DNA of 64,000 bases, taken from positions 1-64,000 of the forward strand of contig NZ_NFLN01000015.1 in the NCBI RefSeq assembly GCF_002160955.1, in the 5' to 3' direction. The stretch is from Gemmiger sp. An120 (GTDB lineage: Bacteria > Bacillota > Clostridia > Oscillospirales > Ruminococcaceae). The notes under the pieces are model-generated. The model did not search any database and had not been told where the DNA came from. It saw only the letters and a program-made list of their open reading frames with translations. A program made the position numbers and the translations under genes. Of the stretch, positions 44,608 through 53,087 are shown piece after piece; within the stretch, counting starts at the first letter, position 1, and each line of letters begins with the position of its first letter.

Positions 44608-45261
44608 TTACTGTTCCCACAAACATACCGACTGCGCCAGAACCTCCTGCAATCCGGCTTCGTCCAGCGTTTCCAGCCCGGTATAATCGCCGGTATAATA
44701 GTATACGACATCCACCTGTTCCGCGCCTTTACCGGCGTAGCTTAAGGTGAATTCTGAATAGACCTCATCACTGGTGGTCAGATCATCCCATCGGGTGTCC
44801 CACAGGCAGAAGAAAAGGCAGGTTTGCTCCCCGTCCAGAGTAACGGTCTTGATCCGCAGATGATCGTATCGGCTGCCCCGCAGCCGTCCAACCAGATCCA
44901 CGTCGGTCAGCGAAACCGACAGGTTGTCCCGGTATTCCACCATCTGAACCGACCGCTTCAACAGGCCCACCGTTCCGCCGGCGAGCAAAAGCAGCGCAGC
45001 CACCACGGCCGCTGCCACAAGCAGCTGCCGGCGCAGCAGCCGCTTTTTCACCCCTCGGAAAGAAGCTGCTTTCTTCAGTTCCTGCCCGGCAGAGGATTCA
45101 GAAATGGCAATGTTTTCAGTTTCCTGTAACTCGGCAAGACAGGCCCGGCAGTCCGGGCATTTCGCCAGATGCGCTTCCACCGCACGGCGGCTTTCCTCAC
45201 TGCATACCCCGTCCAGATACAGGGGCAGCAGATCCCGGATTACATCGCAAGGATAGTTCAT
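44608..45261 (-). CDS. Zinc-finger anti-sigma factor
   Basis: The 217-residue protein has the ZAS motif HLAKCPDCRACL (His31, Cys35, Cys38) in an N-terminal cytoplasmic part, one helix near residues 78-98 and an outer C-terminal domain of about 115 residues. It should hold the ECF sigma factor at the membrane. Its ATG overlaps the sigma stop by four bases (45258-45261). Confidence 0.9.
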   Translation of the reverse strand: MNYPCDVIRDLLPLYLDGVCSEESRRAVEAHLAKCPDCRACLAELQETENIAISESSAGQELKKAASFRGVKKRLLRRQLLVAAAVVAALLLLAGGTVGLLKRSVQMVEYRDNLSVSLTDVDLVGRLRGSRYDHLRIKTVTLDGEQTCLFFCLWDTRWDDLTTSDEVYSEFTLSYAGKGAEQVDVVYYYTGDYTGLETLDEAGLQEVLAQSVCLWEQ

Positions 45262-45731
45262 ACGATTCCCTCCTTGATTTTCAGTCTGGCTCTGTGGTAG
45301 GTGACCTGCGCCCAGCTTTCGGTTTTCCCAAACAGCGCCGCGATTTCCCGAAACGATAACTCACCAAAGGTTCGCATCCAGAACACTTCCCGATACGGCT
45401 CCTCCAGCTTGTGCAGTTTTGTGTGAATCTGCAAGGCCGTTTCCTTGTCCAGCAGCTTCTGCTCGAGCGGTTCTTCCTCTGCGGGCAGTTCCGGCACGAT
45501 CTCCACTTGCCGCTGCCGCCGTTTTGCCATGGTGTAAAAGGTGTTCTTGGCAATCTGACACAGCCAGACCGACAATTTGCACTCCCCGCGGAACGAGCCG
45601 ATGTGCTTCAGGGCCTTGAAAAAGGCTTCCTGGGTAATTTCCTCCGCCCACTGTTCATCCCCGCACAGGGACACAACATACCGGAACACCATGTCGTAAT
45701 AGTCCGAATATACCTGTTCAAAATCCTTCAC
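45258..45731 (-). CDS. ECF sigma factor
   Basis: The 157-residue protein has region 2 (WAEEITQEAFFKALKHIGSF) and region 4 (LSFREIAALFGKTESWAQVTYH) of an ECF sigma factor. It starts at GTG 45731. Its own promoter (45759-45784) has the ECF form, and the ABC operon downstream has a matching one, so it probably drives itself and the transporter. Confidence 0.92.
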   Translation of the reverse strand: MKDFEQVYSDYYDMVFRYVVSLCGDEQWAEEITQEAFFKALKHIGSFRGECKLSVWLCQIAKNTFYTMAKRRQRQVEIVPELPAEEEPLEQKLLDKETALQIHTKLHKLEEPYREVFWMRTFGELSFREIAALFGKTESWAQVTYHRARLKIKEGIV

Positions 45732-45758
45732 CCGCTCACCCCGCTTTCCGATTACTAA

Positions 45759-45784
45759 GACGAACGAACTATCAAATCGTTACA
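45759..45784 (-). promoter_or_regulatory. ECF-type autoregulatory promoter of the sigma gene
   Basis: TGTAAC (45784-45779), 16 bases, CGTC (45762-45759), resembling SigX/SigW-type promoters. The interval 45732-46071 holds no gene, only this promoter and the plus promoter at 45930-45958. Confidence 0.7.
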
Positions 45785-45929
45785 GAAAATCATAAATTAT
45801 TTTTTGAACACCGTAAACAGGCTGTGTGGAGCATCGACTTGTCTGCAAACTGCATACAATATGGATGATTCTTTGCGGGTATACAGCCGGAAGAATGCAA
45901 TAGTTGACTTTAGGAATGAGTATTACTTA

Positions 45930-45958
45930 TTGACGGTAAGCAAAATCACAACTAATAT
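45930..45958 (+). promoter_or_regulatory. Promoter of the GGDEF gene
   Basis: TTGACG (45930-45935), 17 bases, TAATAT (45953-45958), in an AT-rich stretch. It leaves a leader of about 105 bases before ATG 46072. Confidence 0.65.
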
Positions 45959-46071
45959 AAAATTAATGAAAAATATTAATTTTGATATACAACGAAGAGG
46001 GGGCTTGCAGCCTGTCAATGCAGTACATGCGGCCAGCTGCCTGCGAGAATAGACAAGAATGGAGGTAACGG

Positions 46072-47073
46072 ATGACAAACGCTCTTGACAGGGATCAAAA
46101 GATACAAAAAGTCAAAGAACTAACCAGTTTCTTGTTTCACAAGCACTATTGTGAGAACGATGTAGAAGCGATTATCGGGCTGTTTGATGATAAACTGAGT
46201 TGGTTTGGAGCAGGTGAGCACGAGTATAATGTGGGAACCGAAACAATCGCCGGTATTTTCCGGCAATTTGTCAATATGATTCCCAAATGCAACATCTGGG
46301 ACGAAGAATATGACGTGGTTGATGTTTCGCCGGATGTATATGTCTGCAGCGGCAGAGCCTGGATTGCTACGGATCCCTCTGCAAATATCTATCTGCGCGT
46401 GCACCAGCGTATTACGGCTGTTTTCCGTTGGGAAGACCACACATCCCGCTGCTGCCATATTCATATTTCCAATCCGTATTCCGAAATGACACAGCAGGAT
46501 GTAGGGTTCCCGGCACAGATGGGACAGTATACCTACGAATACCTTCAGAAATGCATTGACGAGTACAAGGCAAAGATCGAAGAGCAGACAAAGCTTTTGG
46601 AAAAACTCAGATTTGAGGATTCCCTGACAGGGCTGTTCAACCGGAACAAATTTAACCTTGACCGGCAGGATCTTGAAAAAGCCAATCTTTCCCGGTTGGG
46701 GGTGGCAGCTGTCGATTTAAACGGGCTGAAACTTGTCAATGATGGCAGGGGACACCGTGCCGGAGATGGTCTGATTGTCCGAACCGCAAACCATATCGCG
46801 GATGCGTTTGCAGGAAAATGCTACCGCATAGGCGGCGATGAATTTGTGGTTGTTGATTCGGAATGGGAGCAGGATGTGTTCTACAAAGCAATCGCGGCCA
46901 TGAAAGAGAATATGGAAAAGGACGGCATCAGCGTTTCCGTCGGTATATCCTGGAGAAACAGCCATTGTGACATCGAAGAACAGTTTGACGAAGCGGACAG
47001 ACAGATGTACCAGGAAAAAACGGCATTTTACAGTGCGCGTGAGCATGACCGGCGAAAAAGCCGGCGGCAGTAA
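46072..47073 (+). CDS. SnoaL-like sensor fused to a GGDEF diguanylate cyclase
   Basis: Residues about 10-155 form an NTF2/SnoaL-like ligand pocket (FGAGEHEYNVGTETIAGIF). A helical linker follows, then a GGDEF domain from about 180 with the intact active-site motif RIGGDEFVVV. It has no signal peptide or membrane helix, so it senses a small molecule in the cytoplasm and makes cyclic di-GMP or a related dinucleotide. RBS ATGGAGGTAACGG precedes ATG. It is monocistronic with a terminator at 47165-47200. Confidence 0.88.
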   Translation: MTNALDRDQKIQKVKELTSFLFHKHYCENDVEAIIGLFDDKLSWFGAGEHEYNVGTETIAGIFRQFVNMIPKCNIWDEEYDVVDVSPDVYVCSGRAWIATDPSANIYLRVHQRITAVFRWEDHTSRCCHIHISNPYSEMTQQDVGFPAQMGQYTYEYLQKCIDEYKAKIEEQTKLLEKLRFEDSLTGLFNRNKFNLDRQDLEKANLSRLGVAAVDLNGLKLVNDGRGHRAGDGLIVRTANHIADAFAGKCYRIGGDEFVVVDSEWEQDVFYKAIAAMKENMEKDGISVSVGISWRNSHCDIEEQFDEADRQMYQEKTAFYSAREHDRRKSRRQ

Positions 47074-47164
47074 ATGCTGCCTGCAGAGGGCTTTCCGGAC
47101 AAATCAAAGAACTGCCGTTCGGTGCGGATTTGCCTTTTGCAGTATGTAAACTGTACTGGTAATA

Positions 47165-47200
47165 AAAAGCGGACGATTCAATCGAATCGTCCGCTTTTTT
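47165..47200. terminator. Bidirectional terminator
   Basis: AAAGCGGACGATTC and GAATCGTCCGCTTT pair around a 4-base loop, with T-tracts both ways. It separates the GGDEF gene from the convergent TetR gene. Confidence 0.9.
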
Positions 47201-47252
47201 ATAGCAGAAAGAAAGCATAAAAAACCAGAAAACTGGCAGGCTGAACACCCGA

Positions 47253-47816
47253 TTATTGCGGCTGATCCATCCGGTGCAGTTCATTCAGAAGCTGGCCGGA
47301 GAACAGTTCCCGCAGCATCTGAATCGCCGGGGCTGGGTCACTTTTCATGCCGCGATGTCCCCAGCGGCGGATTTCGCTCACAATTCCTGCAGCAATAAAC
47401 CGGGAAACGGTTTGCATCTGCCGCTCTTGAAGCGCATGCGCACCTTGTTTCAGAAGAAGCGCATAAATCAGGTCCTGATAAAACTGGGTCAGGCATTCGC
47501 AAAAGCTGTTTTGCCCCTCGACCTCCAGCATCGGAATGTAGAATTCACGGTTTGCCTGCAGATACAGGCACAGTTCGGAAAGCCCTGCGGTCCAGTTTTC
47601 CAGCCGGTCAAACTGCGCTAAAAACGGGCGGATTTCGTCGTAAAAGATCCAGCTGACAACCTCATACTTGTCCCGGAAATGGTAATAAAACGTGTTGCGG
47701 CTGATATCACAGCGGCGAATCAACTCGCCCACCGACAGCGAGGAGAACCCCTGCTGCCGTACCATTTCTTTCAGTGTGGTTGCAATATGCCGCTTGGTAA
47801 TTTCTGAAGCAGACAT
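47253..47816 (-). CDS. TetR-family regulator, DhaS-like
   Basis: The 187-residue protein has a TetR helix-turn-helix (SSLSVGELIRRCDISRNTFYYHFRDK) and a C-terminal helical ligand part of the DhaS type. ATG 47816 is preceded by GGGAGGGTACGG. Promoter at 47898-47870. No obvious target gene is adjacent. Confidence 0.85.
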   Translation of the reverse strand: MSASEITKRHIATTLKEMVRQQGFSSLSVGELIRRCDISRNTFYYHFRDKYEVVSWIFYDEIRPFLAQFDRLENWTAGLSELCLYLQANREFYIPMLEVEGQNSFCECLTQFYQDLIYALLLKQGAHALQERQMQTVSRFIAAGIVSEIRRWGHRGMKSDPAPAIQMLRELFSGQLLNELHRMDQPQ

Positions 47817-47869
47817 TCCGTACCCTCCCGTCCTGTCCGTATCTGCTGATGGGGCTGCGCTCTGTTGCC

Positions 47870-47898
47870 AGTATAACACAGAGCAGGCACGATGAAAA
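47870..47898 (-). promoter_or_regulatory. Promoter of the TetR gene
   Basis: TTTTCA (47898-47893), 17 bases, TATACT (47875-47870) with a TGT extended -10. Confidence 0.6.
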
Positions 47899-48028
47899 CA
47901 GAGACAGCACTCGAACTGTGAAGAGCAGCCAATAAACAAGCGGGTTCAAATTGCCCCATTCGCGCTGCAAAAAATAGTACACTTTATCTGAAAGCAAGTT
48001 TCTATGCGAAAAAGCACATTGCTTTGCC

Positions 48029-48457
48029 TCAAAGCAGTTGGAGATAGCCCCGGCCATTTTTTGCGATGCCAGCCCATTCCAGAACGGCAGCCAGAACAAA
48101 TACCGGGTCAAAGCAGGATTCGCCGGTTTTCTTGCCAAAATATTGGATTGCAATAGCACCGACTACGGTATCGGCTGTGCAGTGTCCACGTCCGACTTTA
48201 TCTTCCCGGCCATGGGCGTTTCCTTTTGGGGCTCTTCTCTGCGGAGAATTTTGCAGCAGATCTACAATTACATCAAAGACAAAAAGATCATACTTGAACG
48301 TATGATGGTTCAATTTATCGCTGGTAAAAGCACGTCCGCTGTCGGTAAGGGTGACTGTGCAGGGCGCACCCTTTTGAAGAAGGCAAACAGCAGTGCCGCC
48401 GTTTGCCAGAAGCTTTTCTCGTACGATGTCGGATGCCTTTTGATGGGAAGTAAGCAT
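48029..48457 (-). CDS. Hypothetical protein after the phosphoesterase
   Basis: The 142-residue protein has a strong RBS (AGGAGGAAAACAGAA) before ATG 48457 and balanced, protein-like composition (VREKLLANGGTAVCLLQKG, FDPVFVLAAVLEWAGIAKN). It starts 45 bases after the phosphoesterase stop and may share its transcript. I recognise no family. The region 47899-48028 holds only the TetR promoter surroundings. Confidence 0.6.
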   Translation of the reverse strand: MLTSHQKASDIVREKLLANGGTAVCLLQKGAPCTVTLTDSGRAFTSDKLNHHTFKYDLFVFDVIVDLLQNSPQRRAPKGNAHGREDKVGRGHCTADTVVGAIAIQYFGKKTGESCFDPVFVLAAVLEWAGIAKNGRGYLQLL

Positions 48458-48501
48458 TTCTGTTTTCCTCCTGTACCAAATGTAGATTGCATGCTCTCCA
48501 G

Positions 48502-49200
48502 TTATATTTCCGGCGCTGCCTCAAATTCGTGAAACAAAAAGTGCATTTTTCCGCTCCGTTTGTTAATATGCCAGTGCCCGCAGTACCAGGCATCGCAGCT
48601 GAGACGGTCATCGATGGTATCCAGCCATCGCTCGGTGGAGTCATCCACACCACTTTGGTCGATACCGGGCAAAAAGGCTTCTGTCGGCTCGTATTTGAAA
48701 GGGCAGGTATGGCTCAGCACTACAGGAATTTTCCGATCCCGGGCGGACAGTACCTGTTCCACCTTAGCCTTTGTTGCTTCGTCAGGCTGCTCATCCGGCC
48801 ACCAGTGGAATCCCCACATCAGGCGGTAGTCCTTGTCCACGCTGTAGGCGCCGCCAATTACCAGATGATCCCGCCCGGCCAGCGTGTAAACTTCGCCGTC
48901 CACCGCAAACAGGACACGGGGATACTCCGGTTGCACATATACCTGTCCGCCGTTCCAGTCCTGCAGCAGGTAGCCGGGGACGTTGGCGGGCCGGCACTCA
49001 TGGTTGCCGTGAATGCACAGAACTGTGGGACCACAGGTGTTGAGCTGCTCCTTGATATACATGTCCAGCCCATTCAGATGGTAGTTAGCCCCCACATCGC
49101 CTAGAATTACTAAGGTGTCGCTGGGGTTTAGCTGCAAACGCTGGCTGAACTCTACAATCCCTGTAACATCACCGTGCGTGTCACCGGTATAAAACACCAT
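48502..49200 (-). CDS. Calcineurin-like metallophosphoesterase
   Basis: The 232-residue protein has all metal-site blocks: GDTHGD, LGDVGANY, GNHE, the middle His in VLSHTCPF and GHWH near the end. It hydrolyses a phosphoester of unknown type. ATG 49200 starts MVFYTGDTH; a start 21 bases upstream (49221) is possible. No signal peptide. Confidence 0.85.
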   Translation of the reverse strand: MVFYTGDTHGDVTGIVEFSQRLQLNPSDTLVILGDVGANYHLNGLDMYIKEQLNTCGPTVLCIHGNHECRPANVPGYLLQDWNGGQVYVQPEYPRVLFAVDGEVYTLAGRDHLVIGGAYSVDKDYRLMWGFHWWPDEQPDEATKAKVEQVLSARDRKIPVVLSHTCPFKYEPTEAFLPGIDQSGVDDSTERWLDTIDDRLSCDAWYCGHWHINKRSGKMHFLFHEFEAAPEI

Positions 49201-49274
49201 GCTGCACACCAACCCTTTCATTCCCCTTGGCGGGGATTATACAAAAGCCAACGCAGGCAATCGGCGGTAAACTG

Positions 49275-49772
49275 TTATAGATTCCGCTCATAACATATTT
49301 CCATCGTCCCAAACGATGGCTTGATTTTATTCGTAGGCTGGAATCCTTTTGCCTCATAAAAGGCCCTCGCCCGGGCATTCTCCACAAACACCCACAGCAT
49401 AACCTTCTTAAAGCCGGCCTGTGCAATGTCAGCAAGGAGCCGATCTATCATTTTGCTGCCGAAGCCTTTTCGCCAGTTGTCCGGAAGGCTGTGTATGCAG
49501 ATGATCTCCGCATAATCCGGCATATCGGCATCTCTTGTACGATCCCAGTATGCAATGCAGTGCGCTTTTCCGTCAACTTCTCCTATGTATCCGTTACCAA
49601 TTCCTTCGTTCAGCAAGTGCTGGTACATGGCAGTTGCTTTCTCTATATTTGTGAGCCGTTCCAGATCATCATCAGAGAGAATGCCGCGAAAGGCGGCTTT
49701 CCAGCTGCTTGTCTGAATCTGTGCAAGGGCAGGGGCATCTCCCTGCTTTACCCGCCGTATCCGGTAGTCCAT
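49275..49772 (-). CDS. GNAT-family N-acetyltransferase
   Basis: The 165-residue protein fits the GNAT fold: RRVKQGDAPALAQIQTSSW at the start, acetyl-CoA motif LPDNWRKGFGSKMIDRLL and the C-terminal WVFVENARARAFYEAKGFQ. It acetylates an amine of unknown identity. ATG 49772 follows TGGAGGGAATCCG. Confidence 0.88.
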   Translation of the reverse strand: MDYRIRRVKQGDAPALAQIQTSSWKAAFRGILSDDDLERLTNIEKATAMYQHLLNEGIGNGYIGEVDGKAHCIAYWDRTRDADMPDYAEIICIHSLPDNWRKGFGSKMIDRLLADIAQAGFKKVMLWVFVENARARAFYEAKGFQPTNKIKPSFGTMEICYERNL

Positions 49773-49863
49773 CGGATTCCCTCCATTCAATGCTGGCTTT
49801 CCATGCGATAATTTCAGTATACCGGCAGCAAAGACCCCCTGTCAATTTGGGCATTCTCAGAAA

Positions 49864-49902
49864 CAAAAACCCCGTTTCTCGGAGAGCCGAAAAACGGGGT
49901 TC
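49864..49902 (-). terminator. Terminator after tRNA-Gly
   Basis: AACCCCGTTTTTCGG and CCGAGAAACGGGGTT pair on the minus strand, then TTTTTG. Confidence 0.85.
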
Positions 49903-49909
49903 GCTTGTA

Positions 49910-49984
49910 TGGAGCAGGTGATGGGAGTCGAACCCACGTCCTCAGCTTGGAAGGCTGATGTACTAGCCGTTGTACGACACCTGC
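49910..49984 (-). tRNA. tRNA-Gly (anticodon TCC)
   Basis: The minus strand folds as a tRNA: acceptor GCAGGTG/CACCTGC, anticodon arm TCAGC-CTTCCAA-GCTGA with anticodon TCC, T-loop GTTCGAC, and an encoded CCA end (49912-49910). Promoter TGGACA-18-TATTAT at 50029-50000; a terminator follows it. Confidence 0.96.
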
Positions 49985-49999
49985 ATTTTCAACTCCCCT

Positions 50000-50029
50000 A
50001 TAATAGCACAGAGCGGGGGCATTTGTCCA
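50000..50029 (-). promoter_or_regulatory. Promoter of tRNA-Gly
   Basis: TGGACA (50029-50024), 18 bases, TATTAT (50005-50000), just before the tRNA 5' end. Confidence 0.65.
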
Positions 50030-50077
50030 GCCCTGAGCAGATTTTTTATACGGCTCTTTTCCGGGTGTGCGGACGCG

Positions 50078-50086
50078 TGGTATAAT
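50078..50086 (+). promoter_or_regulatory. Extended -10 of the aldose epimerase gene
   Basis: TGG-TATAAT gives an extended -10; no strong -35 is visible. Confidence 0.5.
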
Positions 50087-50146
50087 GCTGGCAAATACAA
50101 AATACAGCCGCCTGCAAGGATGCGGGCGGGGAAGGGAAGTCGCATT

Positions 50147-51196
50147 ATGGCAGTTACCATCACACCGTACGGCAAGACCGCCGACGGGCTGGAAGTCCAG
50201 CAGGTTGTTCTGGAGAATGGCCCCTACGAGCTGCGGGCTCTGACCTACGGCGCCACCATCACCCACCTGTTTGTCCCCGGCCGGGACGGGCAGAAACTGG
50301 ACGTGCTGCTGGGCTACAGCCGTCTGCAGGATTATGAAAAGGGCACCGCCTATCTGGGCGCGCTGGTGGGCCGCAATGCCAACCGCATTGCCGACGCCTC
50401 CATCACCATCGACGGGACGGTCTGGCCGCTGGTAGCCAACGAGGGCACCAAGCAGCTGCACGGCGGCCCTGGCGGTTTCGCGAGCCGTGTCTTTGAAGCC
50501 AAGCCCGAAGGGGACAGCGCTGTCCGCTTCATTCTGGACAGTGCCGACGGCGATCAGGGCTATCCGGGCGCGGTGCATCTGGAGGCAGTTTACTCCCTGT
50601 CCGCAGACGGTGCGGTGACCCTGGACTACACGGCCACCACCACCAAGCCCACTCTGGTGAACATCACCAACCACAGCTACTTCAATCTGGCCGGCCACGA
50701 CGCGGGCGCGGACGCCCTGCTGAACCATACCCTGTGGCTGGACGCTCCCTCCTTTACTCCCTCTGATGCCGCCTCCATCCCCACCGGAGAGATCCGGCCG
50801 GTGGCGGGCACCGCCTTTGACTTCACCGCCCCCAAGACCCTGGGCCGGGACATCGAGGCGGACGACCTGCAGCTGCACCAGGCGGGCGGCTACGACCATA
50901 ACTGGGTGCTGGCGGGCAGCGGCATGCGCACGGTGGCCCGCCTGACCAGCCCGGACAGCGGCGTGTGGATGGAGATGGCCACCACCCAGCCGGGCGTGCA
51001 GGTCTACGCTGGCAACTATCTGGCAGGCGGCCCGGATTCCAAGAGCGGCGCCCCCTATGAGAAACGCGGCGGTGTGGCGCTGGAAACCCAGTATTTCCCC
51101 GACTGCATCCATCACGAAGGCTTTGGTGATCCGGTACTGCGGCCGGGTCAGACCTATCGGCAGACCACCGTGTACCGTTTCGGCCGGGAGGACTGA
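50147..51196 (+). CDS. galM: Aldose 1-epimerase
   Basis: The 349-residue protein is a galactose mutarotase: LTYGATITHLFVPGRDG, GRNANRIADASITIDG, HGGPGGF with the catalytic His, NHSYFNLAGH with the second His, and FPDCIHH near the end. It interconverts alpha and beta anomers of hexoses. ATG 50147 follows GGGGAAGGGAAG. It appears alone, without the rest of the Leloir pathway in the window. Confidence 0.93.
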   Translation: MAVTITPYGKTADGLEVQQVVLENGPYELRALTYGATITHLFVPGRDGQKLDVLLGYSRLQDYEKGTAYLGALVGRNANRIADASITIDGTVWPLVANEGTKQLHGGPGGFASRVFEAKPEGDSAVRFILDSADGDQGYPGAVHLEAVYSLSADGAVTLDYTATTTKPTLVNITNHSYFNLAGHDAGADALLNHTLWLDAPSFTPSDAASIPTGEIRPVAGTAFDFTAPKTLGRDIEADDLQLHQAGGYDHNWVLAGSGMRTVARLTSPDSGVWMEMATTQPGVQVYAGNYLAGGPDSKSGAPYEKRGGVALETQYFPDCIHHEGFGDPVLRPGQTYRQTTVYRFGRED

Positions 51197-51244
51197 TTTC
51201 ACCGCGCTTTGCACAAAAACTGTACAGATGCGCAAAACTGTGCC

Positions 51245-51273
51245 TTGGTTAATCCGTCAGGTTGTAGTATACT
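51245..51273 (+). promoter_or_regulatory. Promoter of the aconitase X operon
   Basis: TTGGTT (51245-51250), 17 bases, TATACT (51268-51273). Upstream stand two similar segments, TGCACAAAAACTGT (51210-51223) and TGCGCAAAACTGT (51229-51241), possible activator sites. The leader contains a GCCTGCCC/GGGCAGGC hairpin without a T-tract. Confidence 0.65.
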
Positions 51274-51351
51274 TAACAGCAGTGTGCCTGCCCATCGCGG
51301 GCAGGCGACTGCCGCCGGGTATCCGGCAGAAGTGAGGGGAGATACATACCT

Positions 51352-52623
51352 ATGATTCTGACAAAGGAGCAGCAGGCCCTGCTGGACGGTGCGCAGGGCG
51401 AAACCATGGCCAAGGTCGTCAAGACCCTGGTCATGTACGGCGAAGCCTTCGGGGCCGAGCGTATGGTGCCGGTCACCAGCAAGTATGGCCACACCGTAAT
51501 CAGTTTCGGCATCGGGGTAATGAAGCCGGTGTATGAACTGTACGACCAGCTGCTGGCCGCCGGTGCGGTGAGCAAGCAGCCCTTTTCCGCCGATCCCCGC
51601 CCGCTGGACAAGAACATTCCCTCGTCCTTTTTGCAGGATGTGGTGTTCAAGTTCATGTACAGCCAGCAGGACCGCTATGAGGATCAACTGCGCAAGTTGG
51701 GCCTGATGGACGACAACGCCTATACCTGTGCCTGCTATCTGCCCCAGGCGGGCAACGTGCCCCAGCGGGGTGAGGTGCTTTCCTGGGCCGAGTCCTCTGC
51801 GGTGGTCTACGCCAACAGCGTGCTGGGTGCCCGCTGCAACCGCAATTCCGGCATCATCGAGCTGATGGGCTCCATCGCGGGCTTTGTGCCGGAGTTCGGC
51901 CTGCTGACCGATGACGGCCGCAAGGCGGACTGGGTGGTGGAACTGCGCACCAGCCGCCTGCCGGACGCGCAGCTGCTGGGCTCCGCCGTGGGCATGAAGG
52001 TGCTGGAAAAGGTACCTTACGTGAAGGGCCTGGACAAGTGGCTGGGTACCGAACTGACCGAGGACGCCTGCGCCTATCTGAAAGACTTCGGTGCGGCGGC
52101 CGCTTCCAATGGTTCGGTTGGCCTGTACCACATTGACCACCTGACCCCGGAGGCGGTGGACGCGGGCGAGAGCCTGGTGCGGGAAAACGCCCCGGTCTAC
52201 GTGGTGGACGACGCGGAGCTGGAGCGCATCAAGAACGGCTACCCCTGCATCTGGAAAGACCTGAACGCCACCCCGAAGCTCTGCTTTATGGGCTGCCCCC
52301 ATATGAACCTGAGCCAGCTGAAAGACTGGACCGTCCGGGTGGAGAAAGCCCTTGCTGCCGCCGGCAACAAGAAGGTCGTGATCCCCACCGTCTTCACCAC
52401 CGCCCCCGGCGTGGCGAAGGAATTCCGGCAGACCGAATATGCCGCCCGTCTGGAAGCCACCGGCGTGGTGCTCAGCACCATCTGCCCGCTCATGTACATG
52501 AACAACCCTCTGTCCAAAAAGATGCCGGTCATCACCTCCTCCAACAAGCTGCGCACCTATACCAGCGCCCGGTTCTATTCCGATGAGGAGATCCTGGCCA
52601 AGATCACGAGGGAGGGCAAGTAA
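51352..52623 (+). CDS. Aconitase X, large (catalytic) subunit
   Basis: The 423-residue protein matches the aconitase X catalytic domain (former DUF521): CACYLPQAGNVPQRGE, YANSVLGARCNRNSG, CPHMNLSQL and CPLMYMNNPLSK hold the conserved cysteines and Arg/Asn. Known family members dehydrate cis-3-hydroxy-L-proline or mevalonate phosphate. Together with the swivel subunit and a reductase next door it forms a catabolic module of unknown substrate. RBS GAGGGGAGAT precedes ATG. Confidence 0.9.
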   Translation: MILTKEQQALLDGAQGETMAKVVKTLVMYGEAFGAERMVPVTSKYGHTVISFGIGVMKPVYELYDQLLAAGAVSKQPFSADPRPLDKNIPSSFLQDVVFKFMYSQQDRYEDQLRKLGLMDDNAYTCACYLPQAGNVPQRGEVLSWAESSAVVYANSVLGARCNRNSGIIELMGSIAGFVPEFGLLTDDGRKADWVVELRTSRLPDAQLLGSAVGMKVLEKVPYVKGLDKWLGTELTEDACAYLKDFGAAAASNGSVGLYHIDHLTPEAVDAGESLVRENAPVYVVDDAELERIKNGYPCIWKDLNATPKLCFMGCPHMNLSQLKDWTVRVEKALAAAGNKKVVIPTVFTTAPGVAKEFRQTEYAARLEATGVVLSTICPLMYMNNPLSKKMPVITSSNKLRTYTSARFYSDEEILAKITREGK

Positions 52624-52624
52624 G

Positions 52625-53068
52625 ATGAGCAAAACCTTTCAGGGCCGGGTTGTAACCCCCGGCGAAACCACCGCGCCCGCGCTGGTATCCCATGGCGGAT
52701 TCAACACCCTGGCCAGCTACCAGATGGCACTGATGTTCGGGGACAAGCAGGTCAAATGCGGCGACCAGAACAACCCCGACCTGTACAAAAAGCCGATGAT
52801 CGGCAAGGCGCTCTGCCTGCCGGAAACCATTGGCTCCACCACCGGCGGCATGGTGCTGTATACCGCCTGCGCCATGGGCAAGCAGCCTGCCTGCCTGCTG
52901 TTCTCCAAACCTATCGACTCGCTGGCTGCCTCCGGGGCGATCCTGGCTGCCAACTGGACCGACGCGTCCATGCCGGTGGTGGACAGCCTGGGCGAGGAGT
53001 TCCTGCAGTATGTGCAGGACGGCATGACCATTACCGTTGGTCCGGAAGGCCGGGTAACGGTGGAATAA
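52625..53068 (+). CDS. Aconitase X, small (swivel) subunit
   Basis: The 147-residue protein matches the DUF126 swivel subunit: VVTPGETTAPALVSHGGFN, LCLPETIGSTTGGMVLY. It begins one base after the large subunit stop, so both are made together. In other organisms the two parts may be one chain. Confidence 0.88.
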   Translation: MSKTFQGRVVTPGETTAPALVSHGGFNTLASYQMALMFGDKQVKCGDQNNPDLYKKPMIGKALCLPETIGSTTGGMVLYTACAMGKQPACLLFSKPIDSLAASGAILAANWTDASMPVVDSLGEEFLQYVQDGMTITVGPEGRVTVE

Positions 53069-53087
53069 ACAGAAAAGGAGCGAATCC

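Noticed and set aside
45804-46052. Small frame in the AT-rich gap before the GGDEF gene
   Set aside because: No ribosome site, no protein-like pattern, and it overlaps the likely promoter at 45930-45958.
49970-50146. Upstream extension of the aldose epimerase frame
   Set aside because: It overlaps the tRNA-Gly gene and its promoter; the true start at 50147 has a ribosome site.
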